Positions 45,122 through 53,044 of a DNA stretch of 64,000 bases are shown in pieces. The translations under genes and the position numbers were made by a program. Numbering within the stretch: position 1 is the first letter of the stretch; each line of letters begins with the position of its first letter. This stretch comes from Arhodomonas aquaeolei DSM 8974 (GTDB taxonomy: Bacteria; Pseudomonadota; Gammaproteobacteria; Nitrococcales; Nitrococcaceae). Under the pieces are notes generated by a model. The model worked only from the letters and a program-made list of their open reading frames with translations, was not told where the DNA came from and did no database searches. The stretch is from NCBI RefSeq assembly GCF_000374645.1, contig NZ_KB894805.1:62001-126000 (forward strand). The letters are read 5' to 3'.

Positions 45122-46408
45122 ATGACACACGGTCACACGCGTCTCGCCACCGTCGCCCTCGGTCTGTGCGTCGGCATCGGCTGGGCCGGGCTCGCCCGCT
45201 CCGCCAACTGGCTGATGCTGCAGGGCACCGAGCGCGCGGAGAATCCGCCCCTGGCCCGGGTTTGGGGCTTCATCCAGCCGGAATACCAGCGCGACTTCAG
45301 CGACAGCGGGCCGGGGGATGCCTACATCCCGCCGAAGCTGATCGGCCCGGGGCTGGACGAGCAGTCCGGCTTCAACATCAAGCGCGCCCGTGTGGGCGTG
45401 CGTGGCGCCGCGCACCCGGGGGACCCGCGGATCAACTACTTCGTGCTCGCGGAGTTCGGCAACAACGGCCTCACCAACGGTGGGCGCTACGACAGCTACA
45501 GTCCCCAGCTCACCGATGCCAGCGTGACTGTGAACGCCATCGACGGTGCGCGGGTGCGTGCCGGTCTGTTCAAGACACCGGGCTCGGAGGAGGGGATGCA
45601 GGGCATCATCGCGCTGCCCTACGTCAACTACACCACCGTCACCAACCAGCTCCTGCTCGAGCGCTTCCCCGAGGCCGGGGAGACGAACGTCCCGCCGCAG
45701 TCGACCCCGGACGCGGACATGAACGCCTTCTCCAACCCCGTCGGGGCGTTCCGCGATACGGGCGTGCAGGTCTTCGACGCCTTCGACGCCGGCCGCTGGG
45801 AGCACAGCTACGCGGTGATGCTCGGCAACGGCAGCGGCGTGCAGATGGACGAGTCGGACGGTGACGAGGACCTCTATCTCTACTGGTCCTCCGCGTACCT
45901 CTTCGACGGTCCCGGCGGCGGCCCTTTCCGGCCGACGCTGAAGTTCTTCGGCTGGTACCAGGGCGGCGAGCGCACGGACGCCTATGACAGCAGCCGGACG
46001 CAGGACCGCGTCCGCTACGGTGTCGGCGCGTACTACCTCCGGCGTCCGTTCCGGGTGAGCGCGGAGTTCATGCAGGGCAAGGGCATGATCTTCCAGGGCC
46101 AGCACGCTCCGGAGAAGCTGTTCAACGACTATCGCGCTCGCGGCGGCTACATCGAGGGCGCCTACTTCGTCCCCGGCACGCCCTGGGAACTGCAGCTGCG
46201 CTACGACGCCTACCGCCGCAACCTCGACCAGCCAACCCGGGCCACCTTCGAGACCTGGACGGCGGGCGTGCAGTACCACTTCACGAAAAAGACCCGGGCC
46301 ACGCTCAACTATGCGGTACGGGACTTCAGCTCCGAGGCCGCCGGGCCCGACGCCCACCTCGACGGGGTGGGGGACAGGCTTGCGCTGCAGCTCACCGTGC
46401 TGTTCTGA
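45122..46408 (+). CDS. Outer-membrane porin, phosphate-selective OprO/OprP-like
   Basis: A 428-residue beta-barrel protein with a signal peptide (cleavage near GLARSANW). It contains the OprP/O-type features FNIKRARVGVRGAAHPGDPR and GARVRAGLFKTPGSEEGM, and ends in the outer-membrane C-terminal phenylalanine (LQLTVLF). It follows ttrA on the same strand after a hairpin and faces tsdA. Placed between the two tetrathionate/thiosulfate loci, it may admit these anions across the outer membrane. That link is inferred from position; the anion-porin class is seen. Confidence 0.8.
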   Translation: MTHGHTRLATVALGLCVGIGWAGLARSANWLMLQGTERAENPPLARVWGFIQPEYQRDFSDSGPGDAYIPPKLIGPGLDEQSGFNIKRARVGVRGAAHPGDPRINYFVLAEFGNNGLTNGGRYDSYSPQLTDASVTVNAIDGARVRAGLFKTPGSEEGMQGIIALPYVNYTTVTNQLLLERFPEAGETNVPPQSTPDADMNAFSNPVGAFRDTGVQVFDAFDAGRWEHSYAVMLGNGSGVQMDESDGDEDLYLYWSSAYLFDGPGGGPFRPTLKFFGWYQGGERTDAYDSSRTQDRVRYGVGAYYLRRPFRVSAEFMQGKGMIFQGQHAPEKLFNDYRARGGYIEGAYFVPGTPWELQLRYDAYRRNLDQPTRATFETWTAGVQYHFTKKTRATLNYAVRDFSSEAAGPDAHLDGVGDRLALQLTVLF

Positions 46409-46436
46409 GCCGCCGGGGCGCAGTCGCCCCGGCGGC
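46409..46436. terminator. Bidirectional hairpin between porin and tsdA
   Basis: Twelve-base perfect arms (46409-46420 and 46425-46436), four-base loop, directly after the porin stop and five bases from the convergent tsdA stop. Confidence 0.75.
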
Positions 46437-46441
46437 GGCGC

Positions 46442-47419
46442 TCACTGTGCCTTCGCCCCGGTGCCGATGGTGTGCCCGTCGCGCTCGTCACCGTAGAGGC
46501 AGGTGTGGTTGTGCCAGTCGCGGTCGGTGCTGGCGATATCGCCCTCGAAGCGTGGGTCCTGCGGGCGTTCGTGGCTGTTGATATAGGCGGCCACGTCCCA
46601 CGCCTCCTGGTCGCTGAGTACGCCTTCGGCGGCCGCCGGGTTCGCCTTGCCGAGCGGCATGTTGTACTTGATGAAGGCCGCGGCGGTGTTGATGCGGTGC
46701 ATGCCGGCGCCCCAGTTGTACGCCTTCGGGCCCCACAGCGGCGGGAAGATCTGGGTGCCGTCGGCGGCGAAGCGGCCGCGGCCGTCGTCGCCGTGGCAGA
46801 TGGCGCATTCCTTGGTGTAGACGGTCTTGCCGCGGTCGATGCTGTAGCCGCCGTCCGGCTTCGGCACCGCCTTGTAGCCGCGGCCCGGGGCGGCCTTGCC
46901 GACGGTCAGGCCCTGGGCCATCCAGAACATGTATGCCTGCATGTCCTTGAGGACCTGGCTGTCCGGCGGCGGTGGATGGCCGGCCTCGGAATCCTGGGCG
47001 TTCATGGAGTAGGTGAAGCAACCGCGGATGCGCTCGTCCATGGTGTTCACGTGGTCGTTCTTGCCACGGTATTTCGGGTAGACGGGCCATGCGCCCCACA
47101 ACGGCGCGGAGTTGGCGACGGTGCCGCCACCGACGTGGCAGTTGGCGCACTCCTGGCCGTTGCCGACGTACTGACCGGCGTTCTTGCGGGTATGGATGAA
47201 TGCCTCGCGGCCGCGGCGCACGGAGTCGCCGAACGCGCCGTCTGGGATGGCGTCGGGGGAGGGGGCCTGGTGGTAGCCCGCCTCGCCGGCGTCCGGGCTC
47301 GGGGCCAGCTCCTTCTGGGCGCGCAGGTCGTCGGCGGCATGGCCGGCACCGGCGGCGAACGTGAGCGCGAGGCCTAGCGCGACGGCGGCCGGGATCGCGG
47401 CGTGCATGCGGGTCGTCAT
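46442..47419 (-). CDS. tsdA: Thiosulfate dehydrogenase / tetrathionate reductase TsdA, diheme cytochrome c
   Basis: TsdA joins two thiosulfates to tetrathionate, or runs the reverse, in the periplasm. A signal peptide ends near AGHAADD. Heme motifs are CANCH (91-95) and CAICH (205-209). Cys134 in RGCFTYSMNAQ matches the unusual cysteine ligand of heme 1 known from Allochromatium TsdA, and FIKYNMPLG carries the methionine-type ligand region of heme 2. Length (325 residues) is typical. It lies downstream of the diheme c4 gene and is convergent with the porin and the ttr locus, so this organism can move between thiosulfate and tetrathionate in two ways. Confidence 0.9.
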   Translation of the reverse strand: MTTRMHAAIPAAVALGLALTFAAGAGHAADDLRAQKELAPSPDAGEAGYHQAPSPDAIPDGAFGDSVRRGREAFIHTRKNAGQYVGNGQECANCHVGGGTVANSAPLWGAWPVYPKYRGKNDHVNTMDERIRGCFTYSMNAQDSEAGHPPPPDSQVLKDMQAYMFWMAQGLTVGKAAPGRGYKAVPKPDGGYSIDRGKTVYTKECAICHGDDGRGRFAADGTQIFPPLWGPKAYNWGAGMHRINTAAAFIKYNMPLGKANPAAAEGVLSDQEAWDVAAYINSHERPQDPRFEGDIASTDRDWHNHTCLYGDERDGHTIGTGAKAQ

Positions 47420-47448
47420 GATGGTTCTCCTCTCGGTTCCGCCGGCGC

Positions 47449-48093
47449 CTACTGCCGGGTGGCGGGCAGCGCGGCGAAGTATTCGGCCACGGCGGCTGCC
47501 TGGTCCGCCTCGAGGCGTCCGGCGACAGAGGCCATCAGGCCGTGGGGGTCGTCGTGGCGGTCGCCAGACTGCCAGGCCTCGATCTGGTTGCGCAGGTAGT
47601 TCGCGTGTTGGCCGGCGAGTGGCGGGAACACGCTACCCACGCCGCGGCCGTCCGGGCCATGGCAGGTGGTGCAGGCGGGCACGCCCTGCTCCCAGAGGCC
47701 GTCCTGGGCGATGCGCCGGCCCTGCGGGTGGTCGCCAGGCGTGCCGCCATCGCCGGCGGGGGGCGCCATCTGCGCGTAGTGCTCGGCGACCGCGGCGATG
47801 TCGGCGTCGGATAGCGCCGAGGCGGTCGGCTTCATCACCGCGTTGACGCGGCGGCCGTCGGCGAAGGCGTGGAGCTGGGCGGCCAGGTACTCTGCGGGCA
47901 GGCCGGCCAGCCGCGGGTAGCCGGCGGCGGCGTTACCGCCGCCGTCCGCACCGTGGCAGCTCGCGCAGGGCGGGGCGCCGTCGCCATTGCCGCTGCTGGC
48001 GACGGTCGCGCCGCGGTCGGCGCCGACCGCGGCCAGGGGAACGGTGAACGCCAGGGCCACAAGGGCCCGGCGCATTCCATGGAATGCGGGCAT
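47449..48093 (-). CDS. tsdB: Diheme cytochrome c4-type electron acceptor, TsdB-like
   Basis: A 214-residue periplasmic protein with a signal peptide and two cytochrome c domains: CASCH (43-47) and CTTCH (141-145), each followed by PRLAGLPAEYLAAQLHAF or PPLAGQHANYLRNQIEAW, the c4 repeat. It lies 29 bases upstream of tsdA on the same strand, the usual position of TsdB, the electron-transfer partner of TsdA. It would carry electrons towards a terminal oxidase, or back. The start at 48093 follows GGAGGAGGAG. Confidence 0.85.
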   Translation of the reverse strand: MPAFHGMRRALVALAFTVPLAAVGADRGATVASSGNGDGAPPCASCHGADGGGNAAAGYPRLAGLPAEYLAAQLHAFADGRRVNAVMKPTASALSDADIAAVAEHYAQMAPPAGDGGTPGDHPQGRRIAQDGLWEQGVPACTTCHGPDGRGVGSVFPPLAGQHANYLRNQIEAWQSGDRHDDPHGLMASVAGRLEADQAAAVAEYFAALPATRQ

Positions 48094-48123
48094 GGGTCTC
48101 TCCTCCTCCGGGATGCGCCTGGG

Positions 48124-48453
48124 TCAGTCCTGCTCGCTGGCGCAGTCGCTGCACAGCGTGGCGGTGGGCAGTGCCTCCAGCCGATCGGCGGCGATGGGAC
48201 CGCCGCAGGACTCACAGGTCCCTCCCTGGCCCTGGTCGATGCGGGCGAGGGCGTGGCGGATCTGCTCGACGCGCTCGCGGCTGGTCTGCAGCAGCCGCTC
48301 GACGACCTCGTCGTTCTCCAGCTCGATGGCCTGCTCTTCGGTATCGCGGTCGAGGGCGCCGTCGGCGCGGCGGACGTGGCGCTCGTAGCCCTCGATCCGT
48401 TCGAGCTCCTCGCGCTCCATGGCCTTCAGTCGGGTCACGCGGTCTTCGCTCAT
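48124..48453 (-). CDS. DksA/TraR-type zinc-finger protein
   Basis: A 109-residue protein with an N-terminal coiled-coil (EREELERIEGYERHVRRADG) and a C-terminal zinc finger CESCGG...CSDC. It is shorter than classical DksA (about 150) and nearer the YbiI/TraR group. Acidic residues at the coiled-coil tip would let it insert into RNA polymerase's secondary channel. It is the first gene of what looks like a three-gene operon with tsdB (30-base gap) and tsdA, an unusual setting. Start chosen at MSEDRVTRLK; the frame continues upstream into non-coding sequence. Confidence 0.8.
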   Translation of the reverse strand: MSEDRVTRLKAMEREELERIEGYERHVRRADGALDRDTEEQAIELENDEVVERLLQTSRERVEQIRHALARIDQGQGGTCESCGGPIAADRLEALPTATLCSDCASEQD

Positions 48454-48522
48454 CGGGTAGTCCCTGTTCCGTGGTTGTCGTCGGTTGTCGTCTCCGGCCC
48501 CCACCCTCATCGTGGCGGATAG

Positions 48523-48536
48523 ATGATCCGGGTCAA
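48523..48536. promoter_or_regulatory. FNR/ANR-like box between dksA-like and ydcH-like genes
   Basis: ATGATCCGGGTCAA differs from an ideal ANR box at one base. It lies 70 bases before the DksA-like start. On the plus strand it is followed by GATACT at 48561-48566, about two bases off ideal class II spacing. On the minus strand the same bases resemble a -35 (TTGACC), so the reading is ambiguous. Confidence 0.35.
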
Positions 48537-48562
48537 GCGGTCCTGCCGCTGCCGGGCCATGA

Positions 48563-48747
48563 TACTGATCTTCTCAGAGGTCTTGTCTCGTGTCTGAGCG
48601 CTCTGGCGCTCCCTTCGGGCTGGACCGTGCGCCGATGGGACTGCGTTGCTCGCCGCTCATGGTGCCGGTTATATCGCGCGCCTGGCGTCTTGCCCCATTG
48701 GCGCACGGTCCGGCTGACGCATGACAAGACCTCTGAGAAGATTAGTA
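48563..48747. repeat. 185-bp inverted-repeat element (MITE-like)
   Basis: The ends 48563-48587 and 48723-48747 are complementary over 25 bases with one mismatch. Inside, 48622-48640 and 48693-48711 pair over 19 bases with two mismatches. There is no coding capacity and no clear target-site duplication. It lies in the leader of the YdcH-like gene. It could be a non-autonomous transposable element or a long RNA hairpin. Confidence 0.65.
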
Positions 48748-48780
48748 ATCCCCGAACGGTCACAGCGAGAAGGCGTAACG

Positions 48781-49023
48781 ATGCAGATCGAGAAACACGA
48801 CCTCGTCCACGAGTTCCCCGAGTTCCGCGAGCGTATCCACGAGCTCAAGATGAACGACCGGCATTTCGCGCGGTTGTTCGACGAGTACCACGAGGTGGAT
48901 CATGAGGTGCGGCGCATCGAGGAGGGCAACGAGACCCCCTCCGACGACTACGTCGAGGATCGCAAGAAGCGCCGCGTCCAGCTCAAGGACGAACTCTACG
49001 CCATGCTCAGCGACGGCCAGTGA
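48781..49023 (+). CDS. YdcH family protein (DUF465)
   Basis: An 80-residue helical protein. The N-terminal block HDLVHEFPEFRERIHELKMN and NDRHFARLFDEYHEVDHEVR are characteristic of DUF465/YdcH. The family has no assigned function; it forms small alpha-helical hairpins rich in charged residues. The start at 48781 follows a GAAGG-type site. The upstream region carries the inverted-repeat element, and a hairpin terminator follows the stop. Confidence 0.85.
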   Translation: MQIEKHDLVHEFPEFRERIHELKMNDRHFARLFDEYHEVDHEVRRIEEGNETPSDDYVEDRKKRRVQLKDELYAMLSDGQ

Positions 49024-49030
49024 CCGCCGC

Positions 49031-49054
49031 GGAGCGGCCCTGCAGGGCCGCTCC
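49031..49054. terminator. Bidirectional hairpin between ydcH-like and OYE genes
   Basis: Ten-base perfect arms GGAGCGGCCC/GGGCCGCTCC with a four-base loop TGCA. It starts eight bases after one stop and ends 15 bases from the other. Confidence 0.65.
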
Positions 49055-49068
49055 GTGCCCGGCCGGGA

Positions 49069-50181
49069 CTACGCGGTGGCCGCTTGCTCCATGAACGGGT
49101 AGTCGGTGTAGCCGCGTTCGTCGCCGCCATAGAAGGTGCTGGAGTCCGCCTTCTGCATCGGCGCGTCCAGGGCGATGCGCTGCACCAGGTCCGGGTTGGA
49201 GATGAACGAGCGTCCGAACGCGACCAGGTCGGCGTAGCCGCTGGCGACGGCCTCGCCCGCCATTGCCGGGGTGTAGCCGTTGTTCGCCATCCAGCAGCCG
49301 GGGAAACGCCGGCGCAGGGCGGCATAGTCGAAGGGCTGGAACTCCCGGTCCCCCCCGGTCGCGCCCTCGATGATATGCACGTAGGCGAGGCTGCGGGCGG
49401 CCAGGCCGTCGACGACGTGCTCGTAGAGCGGTGTCGGGTCGCTCTCGCTGATCCCGTTGGCCGGGGTCACCGGAGAGATCCGGATGCCCACCCGGCCGGC
49501 ACCGACGGCCTCGACGATGGCGTCCGTGACCTCGAATAGCAGACGGGCGCGGTTCTCGATGGAGCCGCCATAGTCGTCGGTGCGCTGGTTGGCGCCGTCC
49601 TTGAGGAACTGCTCGATGAGATAGCCGTTGGCGGCGTGGATCTCCACGAGGTCGAAGCCGGCGTCGCGGGCGCGCTCGGCGGCCCGGGCATAGTCGGCGA
49701 CCAGTCCGGGGATCTCCGAGGCCTCCAGCGCCCGCGGCTCGGAGACGGGCTCGAAGCCATTGGCGGTATAGGTCTTGGCCTCGGCGCGTATCGCCGAGGG
49801 GGCGATCGGCGCCTCGCCGTTGAGCAGTGACGTGTGGGAGATACGGCCCACGTGCCAGAGCTGCAGTGCCATACGGCCGCCGGCCTCGTGCACGGCGTCG
49901 GTCACGCGGCGCCAGCCGGCCACCTGCTCGTCGCTGTGGATGCCGGGGGTATAGAGATACCCCTGGCCGTCCGGTCGGATCTGGGTCGCCTCGGCGACGA
50001 TCAGGCCGGCGCCGGCGCGCTGGCTGTAGTACCGGGCCATCAGCTCGGTGGGGGCGTTGCCCCCGCCGGCGCGGTTGCGGGTAAGCGGGGCCATGACGAT
50101 GCGGTTGGGGACCGCCACGTCACCGACCCGGAGCGGCTGGAACAGGGGCTCGACGGCGGGATTGCGGGGTGACGACTGCAT
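49069..50181 (-). CDS. Old yellow enzyme / N-ethylmaleimide reductase family alkene reductase
   Basis: A 370-residue FMN flavoprotein with a TIM-barrel fold. It uses NAD(P)H to reduce activated double bonds of electrophiles, and sometimes nitro-esters. Typical motifs are NRIVMAPLTRNRA, the substrate-binding HAAN (His182-Asn185) followed by Tyr187, LKDGANQRTDDYGGS, and VAFGRSFISNPDL. It closely resembles NemA. The upstream region has a TATACT -10 around 50218 on the minus strand. No NemR-type regulator is adjacent. Confidence 0.9.
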   Translation of the reverse strand: MQSSPRNPAVEPLFQPLRVGDVAVPNRIVMAPLTRNRAGGGNAPTELMARYYSQRAGAGLIVAEATQIRPDGQGYLYTPGIHSDEQVAGWRRVTDAVHEAGGRMALQLWHVGRISHTSLLNGEAPIAPSAIRAEAKTYTANGFEPVSEPRALEASEIPGLVADYARAAERARDAGFDLVEIHAANGYLIEQFLKDGANQRTDDYGGSIENRARLLFEVTDAIVEAVGAGRVGIRISPVTPANGISESDPTPLYEHVVDGLAARSLAYVHIIEGATGGDREFQPFDYAALRRRFPGCWMANNGYTPAMAGEAVASGYADLVAFGRSFISNPDLVQRIALDAPMQKADSSTFYGGDERGYTDYPFMEQAATA

Positions 50182-50275
50182 GTTGCTCCCTGAATTTGAT
50201 CGTTACACGGACTGTTAGTATAAGAACAATTGATCCGTCCGTGAAACCCCCGCCCGCGCTGTCCGGCTGTCGCCG

Positions 50276-50938
50276 TCAGCCCGCGAACAGCCGCGAGAAG
50301 AACCCGCGCCGGCGCGACGAGCTGGCCGCCACCTGTGCCCGGGCGTGCTCGGCAGCGGTCTCCACGAGGTTGTGGAAGTCCTCGTCCACCGGCTCCGCAA
50401 GGGTCCGTTCCTCGCGGCTGAAGGCGCTGCCTTCGCCCTCGACCCCGGCCTCCAGCATCGCGTCCGCCCACGCGATCAGGCCCTGGCGGACGGTCTCCAG
50501 CACCGTGGGGATGGCCGTCTGGGGCAGGGCGAGGGATAACCGGGTGTCGAGTCTGGCCTCCTGCTGAAGGGCGGCGAGCTCGTCGCCGTCGAACTCCATC
50601 CGCGCTGCCCCGCGCGGGCCCTGCTCCTCGATCTGGGTCTCCAGGTCCTCCACGCCGGTGCGCAGCTCGAAGTGCGACAGCCGCGAGGCCATCGCCGGAG
50701 AGATGGGGGCCTGGATCCAGCCGTCGCCCGGGCGCCAGGCGATCAGCACGCCGCCGTCGCCACGGCGGTAGTCCGGCAGGGTGGCATCATGGGCATAGCC
50801 GTTCAGCTCCGTCTTGAGCCAGTCGAGCGTATGCCGGGTGCGCAGCACCGTGGCGAGCAGCACCGCCCGCTGGACCAGCGGGGCCACCCGGCCACCGGAC
50901 TGCGCCTCGTCGCGAATCTCCGCGATCACGCAGGCCAT
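50276..50938 (-). CDS. AbiTii-domain protein of unknown function
   Basis: A 220-residue cytoplasmic protein. Its N-terminal 60 residues (VIAEIRDEAQSGG, LVQRAVLLATVLRTRHTLDW, LKTELNGYAHDATLPDYR) match the AbiTii domain, found at the start of abortive-infection type II and other poorly understood proteins. The rest is helical and ends in a basic SSRRRGFFSRLF tail. Start at 50938 follows GAGGAGGAG. It stands alone between an OYE reductase and an AEC transporter, with no toxin or nuclease nearby, so a defence role is open. Confidence 0.7.
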   Translation of the reverse strand: MACVIAEIRDEAQSGGRVAPLVQRAVLLATVLRTRHTLDWLKTELNGYAHDATLPDYRRGDGGVLIAWRPGDGWIQAPISPAMASRLSHFELRTGVEDLETQIEEQGPRGAARMEFDGDELAALQQEARLDTRLSLALPQTAIPTVLETVRQGLIAWADAMLEAGVEGEGSAFSREERTLAEPVDEDFHNLVETAAEHARAQVAASSSRRRGFFSRLFAG

Positions 50939-51089
50939 GGGCTCTTCTCCTCCTCGTTGTCCCGCCGATCCGGGGTGGCCGGCGGTGTTATGCTGTTGTT
51001 TTACCGCCATAGTAGCGGCGGATCGACAGCTACTGTGTGAAGCGCATCACCCTCGACGGGGTTGTGTCCACCGATCAAGGAGGCCCGTC

Positions 51090-52025
51090 CTGCTCGCCAT
51101 CCTCAATGCCCTGGCCCCGGTGTTCTTCGTCATTGCGCTGGGCTGGGGGCTGACCCGAACCGGCTTTCTCTCCGAGCGCTCCCTGCGCGAGCTCAATCGT
51201 GTGACCTACTGGGTGGGGCTGCCGTCGCTGCTCGTGCAGCGCATCGCCTCCGCGAACCCGGAGTTCGGCGCGGTCACCGGGCTGCTCGCGGTCGCCATCG
51301 GTGCCACCGTGGGCGGGATCCTGATCGCCTACGTGGCGGCCCGGATGCTGGGGTTGCCGGCCTCGGCGACGGGGACGTTCGTGCAGGGCGTCTTCCGTGG
51401 CAATCTCGCCTTCATCGGGCTGCCGGTGGTGATCTATGCCTTCGAGGCGGTTGAACGGGCGCCGGTGGCAGCGGCGCAGTCCAGCGCGCTGCTGCTCTTC
51501 GGTCCGCTGGTGGTGCTCTACAACATCGCCGCCGTCGTGGTGCTGCTCGCCGGCCGCGGCGGTGGGGCCGGGATGATCCGCGGACTGGCCTACGGCCTGG
51601 TGACCAATCCTATCCTCATCGCCTGCGCGCTGGGGCTGGGGCTCGCCCTGGCCGGGGCGACGCTGCCGGTGATGCTGGACCGCAGTCTCGCCGCGGTGGG
51701 GCAGATGGCACTGCCCCTGGCGCTGGTGTGCATCGGCGGTACCCTGTGCACGTCCCGCGTGCGCGGGCGGGTGCGCTGGGCGCTGGCCGGGGCGGTGCTC
51801 AAGGTTGCGGCGCTGCCGGCGATAGGGGCGCTCCTTGCCTGGGCGCTGGGGCTGTCGCCGGCTCACACGCGCATCGCGCTGATCATGCTGGCCTGTCCGG
51901 CAGCGTCCGCCTCCTACGTGCTGGCACGCCAGCTCGGCGGCGACGAGGCTCTGGCCTCCAGCCTGATCCTGCTGAGCAGCCTGCTCGCCGTGCCGGCGAT
52001 GATCGTGGTCCTGGCGTTCACCTGA
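51090..52025 (+). CDS. AEC (auxin efflux carrier) family transporter, probable CTG start
   Basis: A 311-residue transporter with about ten helices. Recognisable features are LAPVFFVIALGWGLTRTGFL, VYWVGLPSLL-like TYWVGLPSLLVQRIA, FRGNLAFIGLPVVIYAF and the C-terminal ALIMLACPAASASYVLARQL. AEC proteins move small organic acids or malonate-like compounds. There is no ATG, GTG or TTG near the expected N-terminus; AAGGAGG at 51077-51083 lies six bases before a CTG at 51090, which gives the family length. Followed after 11 bases by the DUF3301 gene. Confidence 0.82.
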   Translation: MLAILNALAPVFFVIALGWGLTRTGFLSERSLRELNRVTYWVGLPSLLVQRIASANPEFGAVTGLLAVAIGATVGGILIAYVAARMLGLPASATGTFVQGVFRGNLAFIGLPVVIYAFEAVERAPVAAAQSSALLLFGPLVVLYNIAAVVVLLAGRGGGAGMIRGLAYGLVTNPILIACALGLGLALAGATLPVMLDRSLAAVGQMALPLALVCIGGTLCTSRVRGRVRWALAGAVLKVAALPAIGALLAWALGLSPAHTRIALIMLACPAASASYVLARQLGGDEALASSLILLSSLLAVPAMIVVLAFT

Positions 52026-52036
52026 GGGGGGAGGCG

Positions 52037-52378
52037 ATGACACCGCCCGGGTTGCTGCCGCTGACGCTGCTTGCCGCCCTCGCCATGGCCTGGTGGGTGA
52101 ACCTCCGTGCGCGGGCCGCGGCGCTGGGACGCTGCCGGCGCGTGTGCACCCGGCGCGGCGTCACCCTGCTCGACGATACCGTGGCCCTGGAGCGCTACTA
52201 CCTCGTACGCGACGCCACCGGGCGGCTGCGTCTGGGGCGGGTGTACCGCTTCGAGTTCAACGGTCCGGAGCAGGAGCGCGGCCGCGGCTGGGTCCGTCTC
52301 GCCGGGCCGGTGGTGGTCGCCGTCGCGCTGGAGCGCGCCGACGGCGGCGCGGATGTGGAGCACCCGGGCACCGAATAG
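52037..52378 (+). CDS. DUF3301 family membrane-anchored protein
   Basis: A 113-residue protein with one N-terminal membrane helix (LLPLTLLAALAMAWWVNL) and a small cytoplasmic domain. The block CTRRGVTLLDDTVALERYYL followed by GRLRLGRVYRFEFNGP matches DUF3301, a family common in gammaproteobacteria with no known function. Its ATG follows GGGGGAGG, and it is close behind the AEC transporter, so the two probably share a transcript. Confidence 0.8.
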   Translation: MTPPGLLPLTLLAALAMAWWVNLRARAAALGRCRRVCTRRGVTLLDDTVALERYYLVRDATGRLRLGRVYRFEFNGPEQERGRGWVRLAGPVVVAVALERADGGADVEHPGTE

Positions 52379-52470
52379 CCCGCTGACCGTAACCCGTCAT
52401 AACCGCGTCACCGCACTGCCACCTGCCCGGGGCACGCTGAGGCCGTTGCAACCACGGCGAGGGTGCGTCG

Positions 52471-53019
52471 ATGCGGCCGACACGGGCGATTGCAGGCTGG
52501 GGACGGGTCATGACGGCGGAGCGGGCGTTGTGTCTGCACGCCAACCGCGCCTGCCGGTTCACCACGGTGCGCTGGCTGTTCACCGGGGTCAGCCGCCTGG
52601 GCGACGGGGTATTCTGGTACGTGCTCATGCTCGTGCTGCCCCTGACCCAGGGGCGCGCCGGAGCGGAGGCGAGCCTGCGTATGGCGGCGTTCGCGCTGGC
52701 GGGGCTAGCGGCCTACAAATGGGTGAAGGCACGCACGGCGCGGCCGCGCCCCTGCGCCACGGACGCCGGCATCCGCTCGGCGACGCGCATGCTCGACCAG
52801 TACAGCTTCCCCTCCGGCCATACCCTGCATGCGGTGGGCTTCACCACCGTGGCGGCGGCCCACTTCCCGGCACTGACCGGGGCGCTCGCCGTGCTTACCG
52901 TGCTGATCGCCTGCTCCCGGGTGGTGCTCGGCCTGCACTATCCCACGGATGTCGCCATGGGGGCCGCGATGGGCTACGCCATCGCCCGCGGCGTGCTCGA
53001 GGTGCCCGCGGCGTACTGA
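52471..53019 (+). CDS. PAP2-family phosphatase (lipid phosphatase-like)
   Basis: A 182-residue membrane protein with about five helices and all three PAP2 signatures: KARTARPRP, PSGHTLHAVG and SRVVLGLHYPTDV. The two active-site histidines (PSGHT and GLHYP) are intact. Such enzymes remove phosphate from phosphatidic acid, phosphatidylglycerol phosphate or undecaprenyl pyrophosphate. The ATG at 52471 has a GAGGGTG site; an internal ATG at 52510 is also possible. The gene is followed by a long repeat-bearing intergenic region. Confidence 0.85.
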   Translation: MRPTRAIAGWGRVMTAERALCLHANRACRFTTVRWLFTGVSRLGDGVFWYVLMLVLPLTQGRAGAEASLRMAAFALAGLAAYKWVKARTARPRPCATDAGIRSATRMLDQYSFPSGHTLHAVGFTTVAAAHFPALTGALAVLTVLIACSRVVLGLHYPTDVAMGAAMGYAIARGVLEVPAAY

Positions 53020-53044
53020 TCCGGCCGCGATCGTTACCGCAGCT

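Noticed and set aside
50189-50232. Two TTGATC stretches as FNR boxes near the OYE gene
   Set aside because: The second half-sites (ACACG and CCGTG) do not match the dyad.
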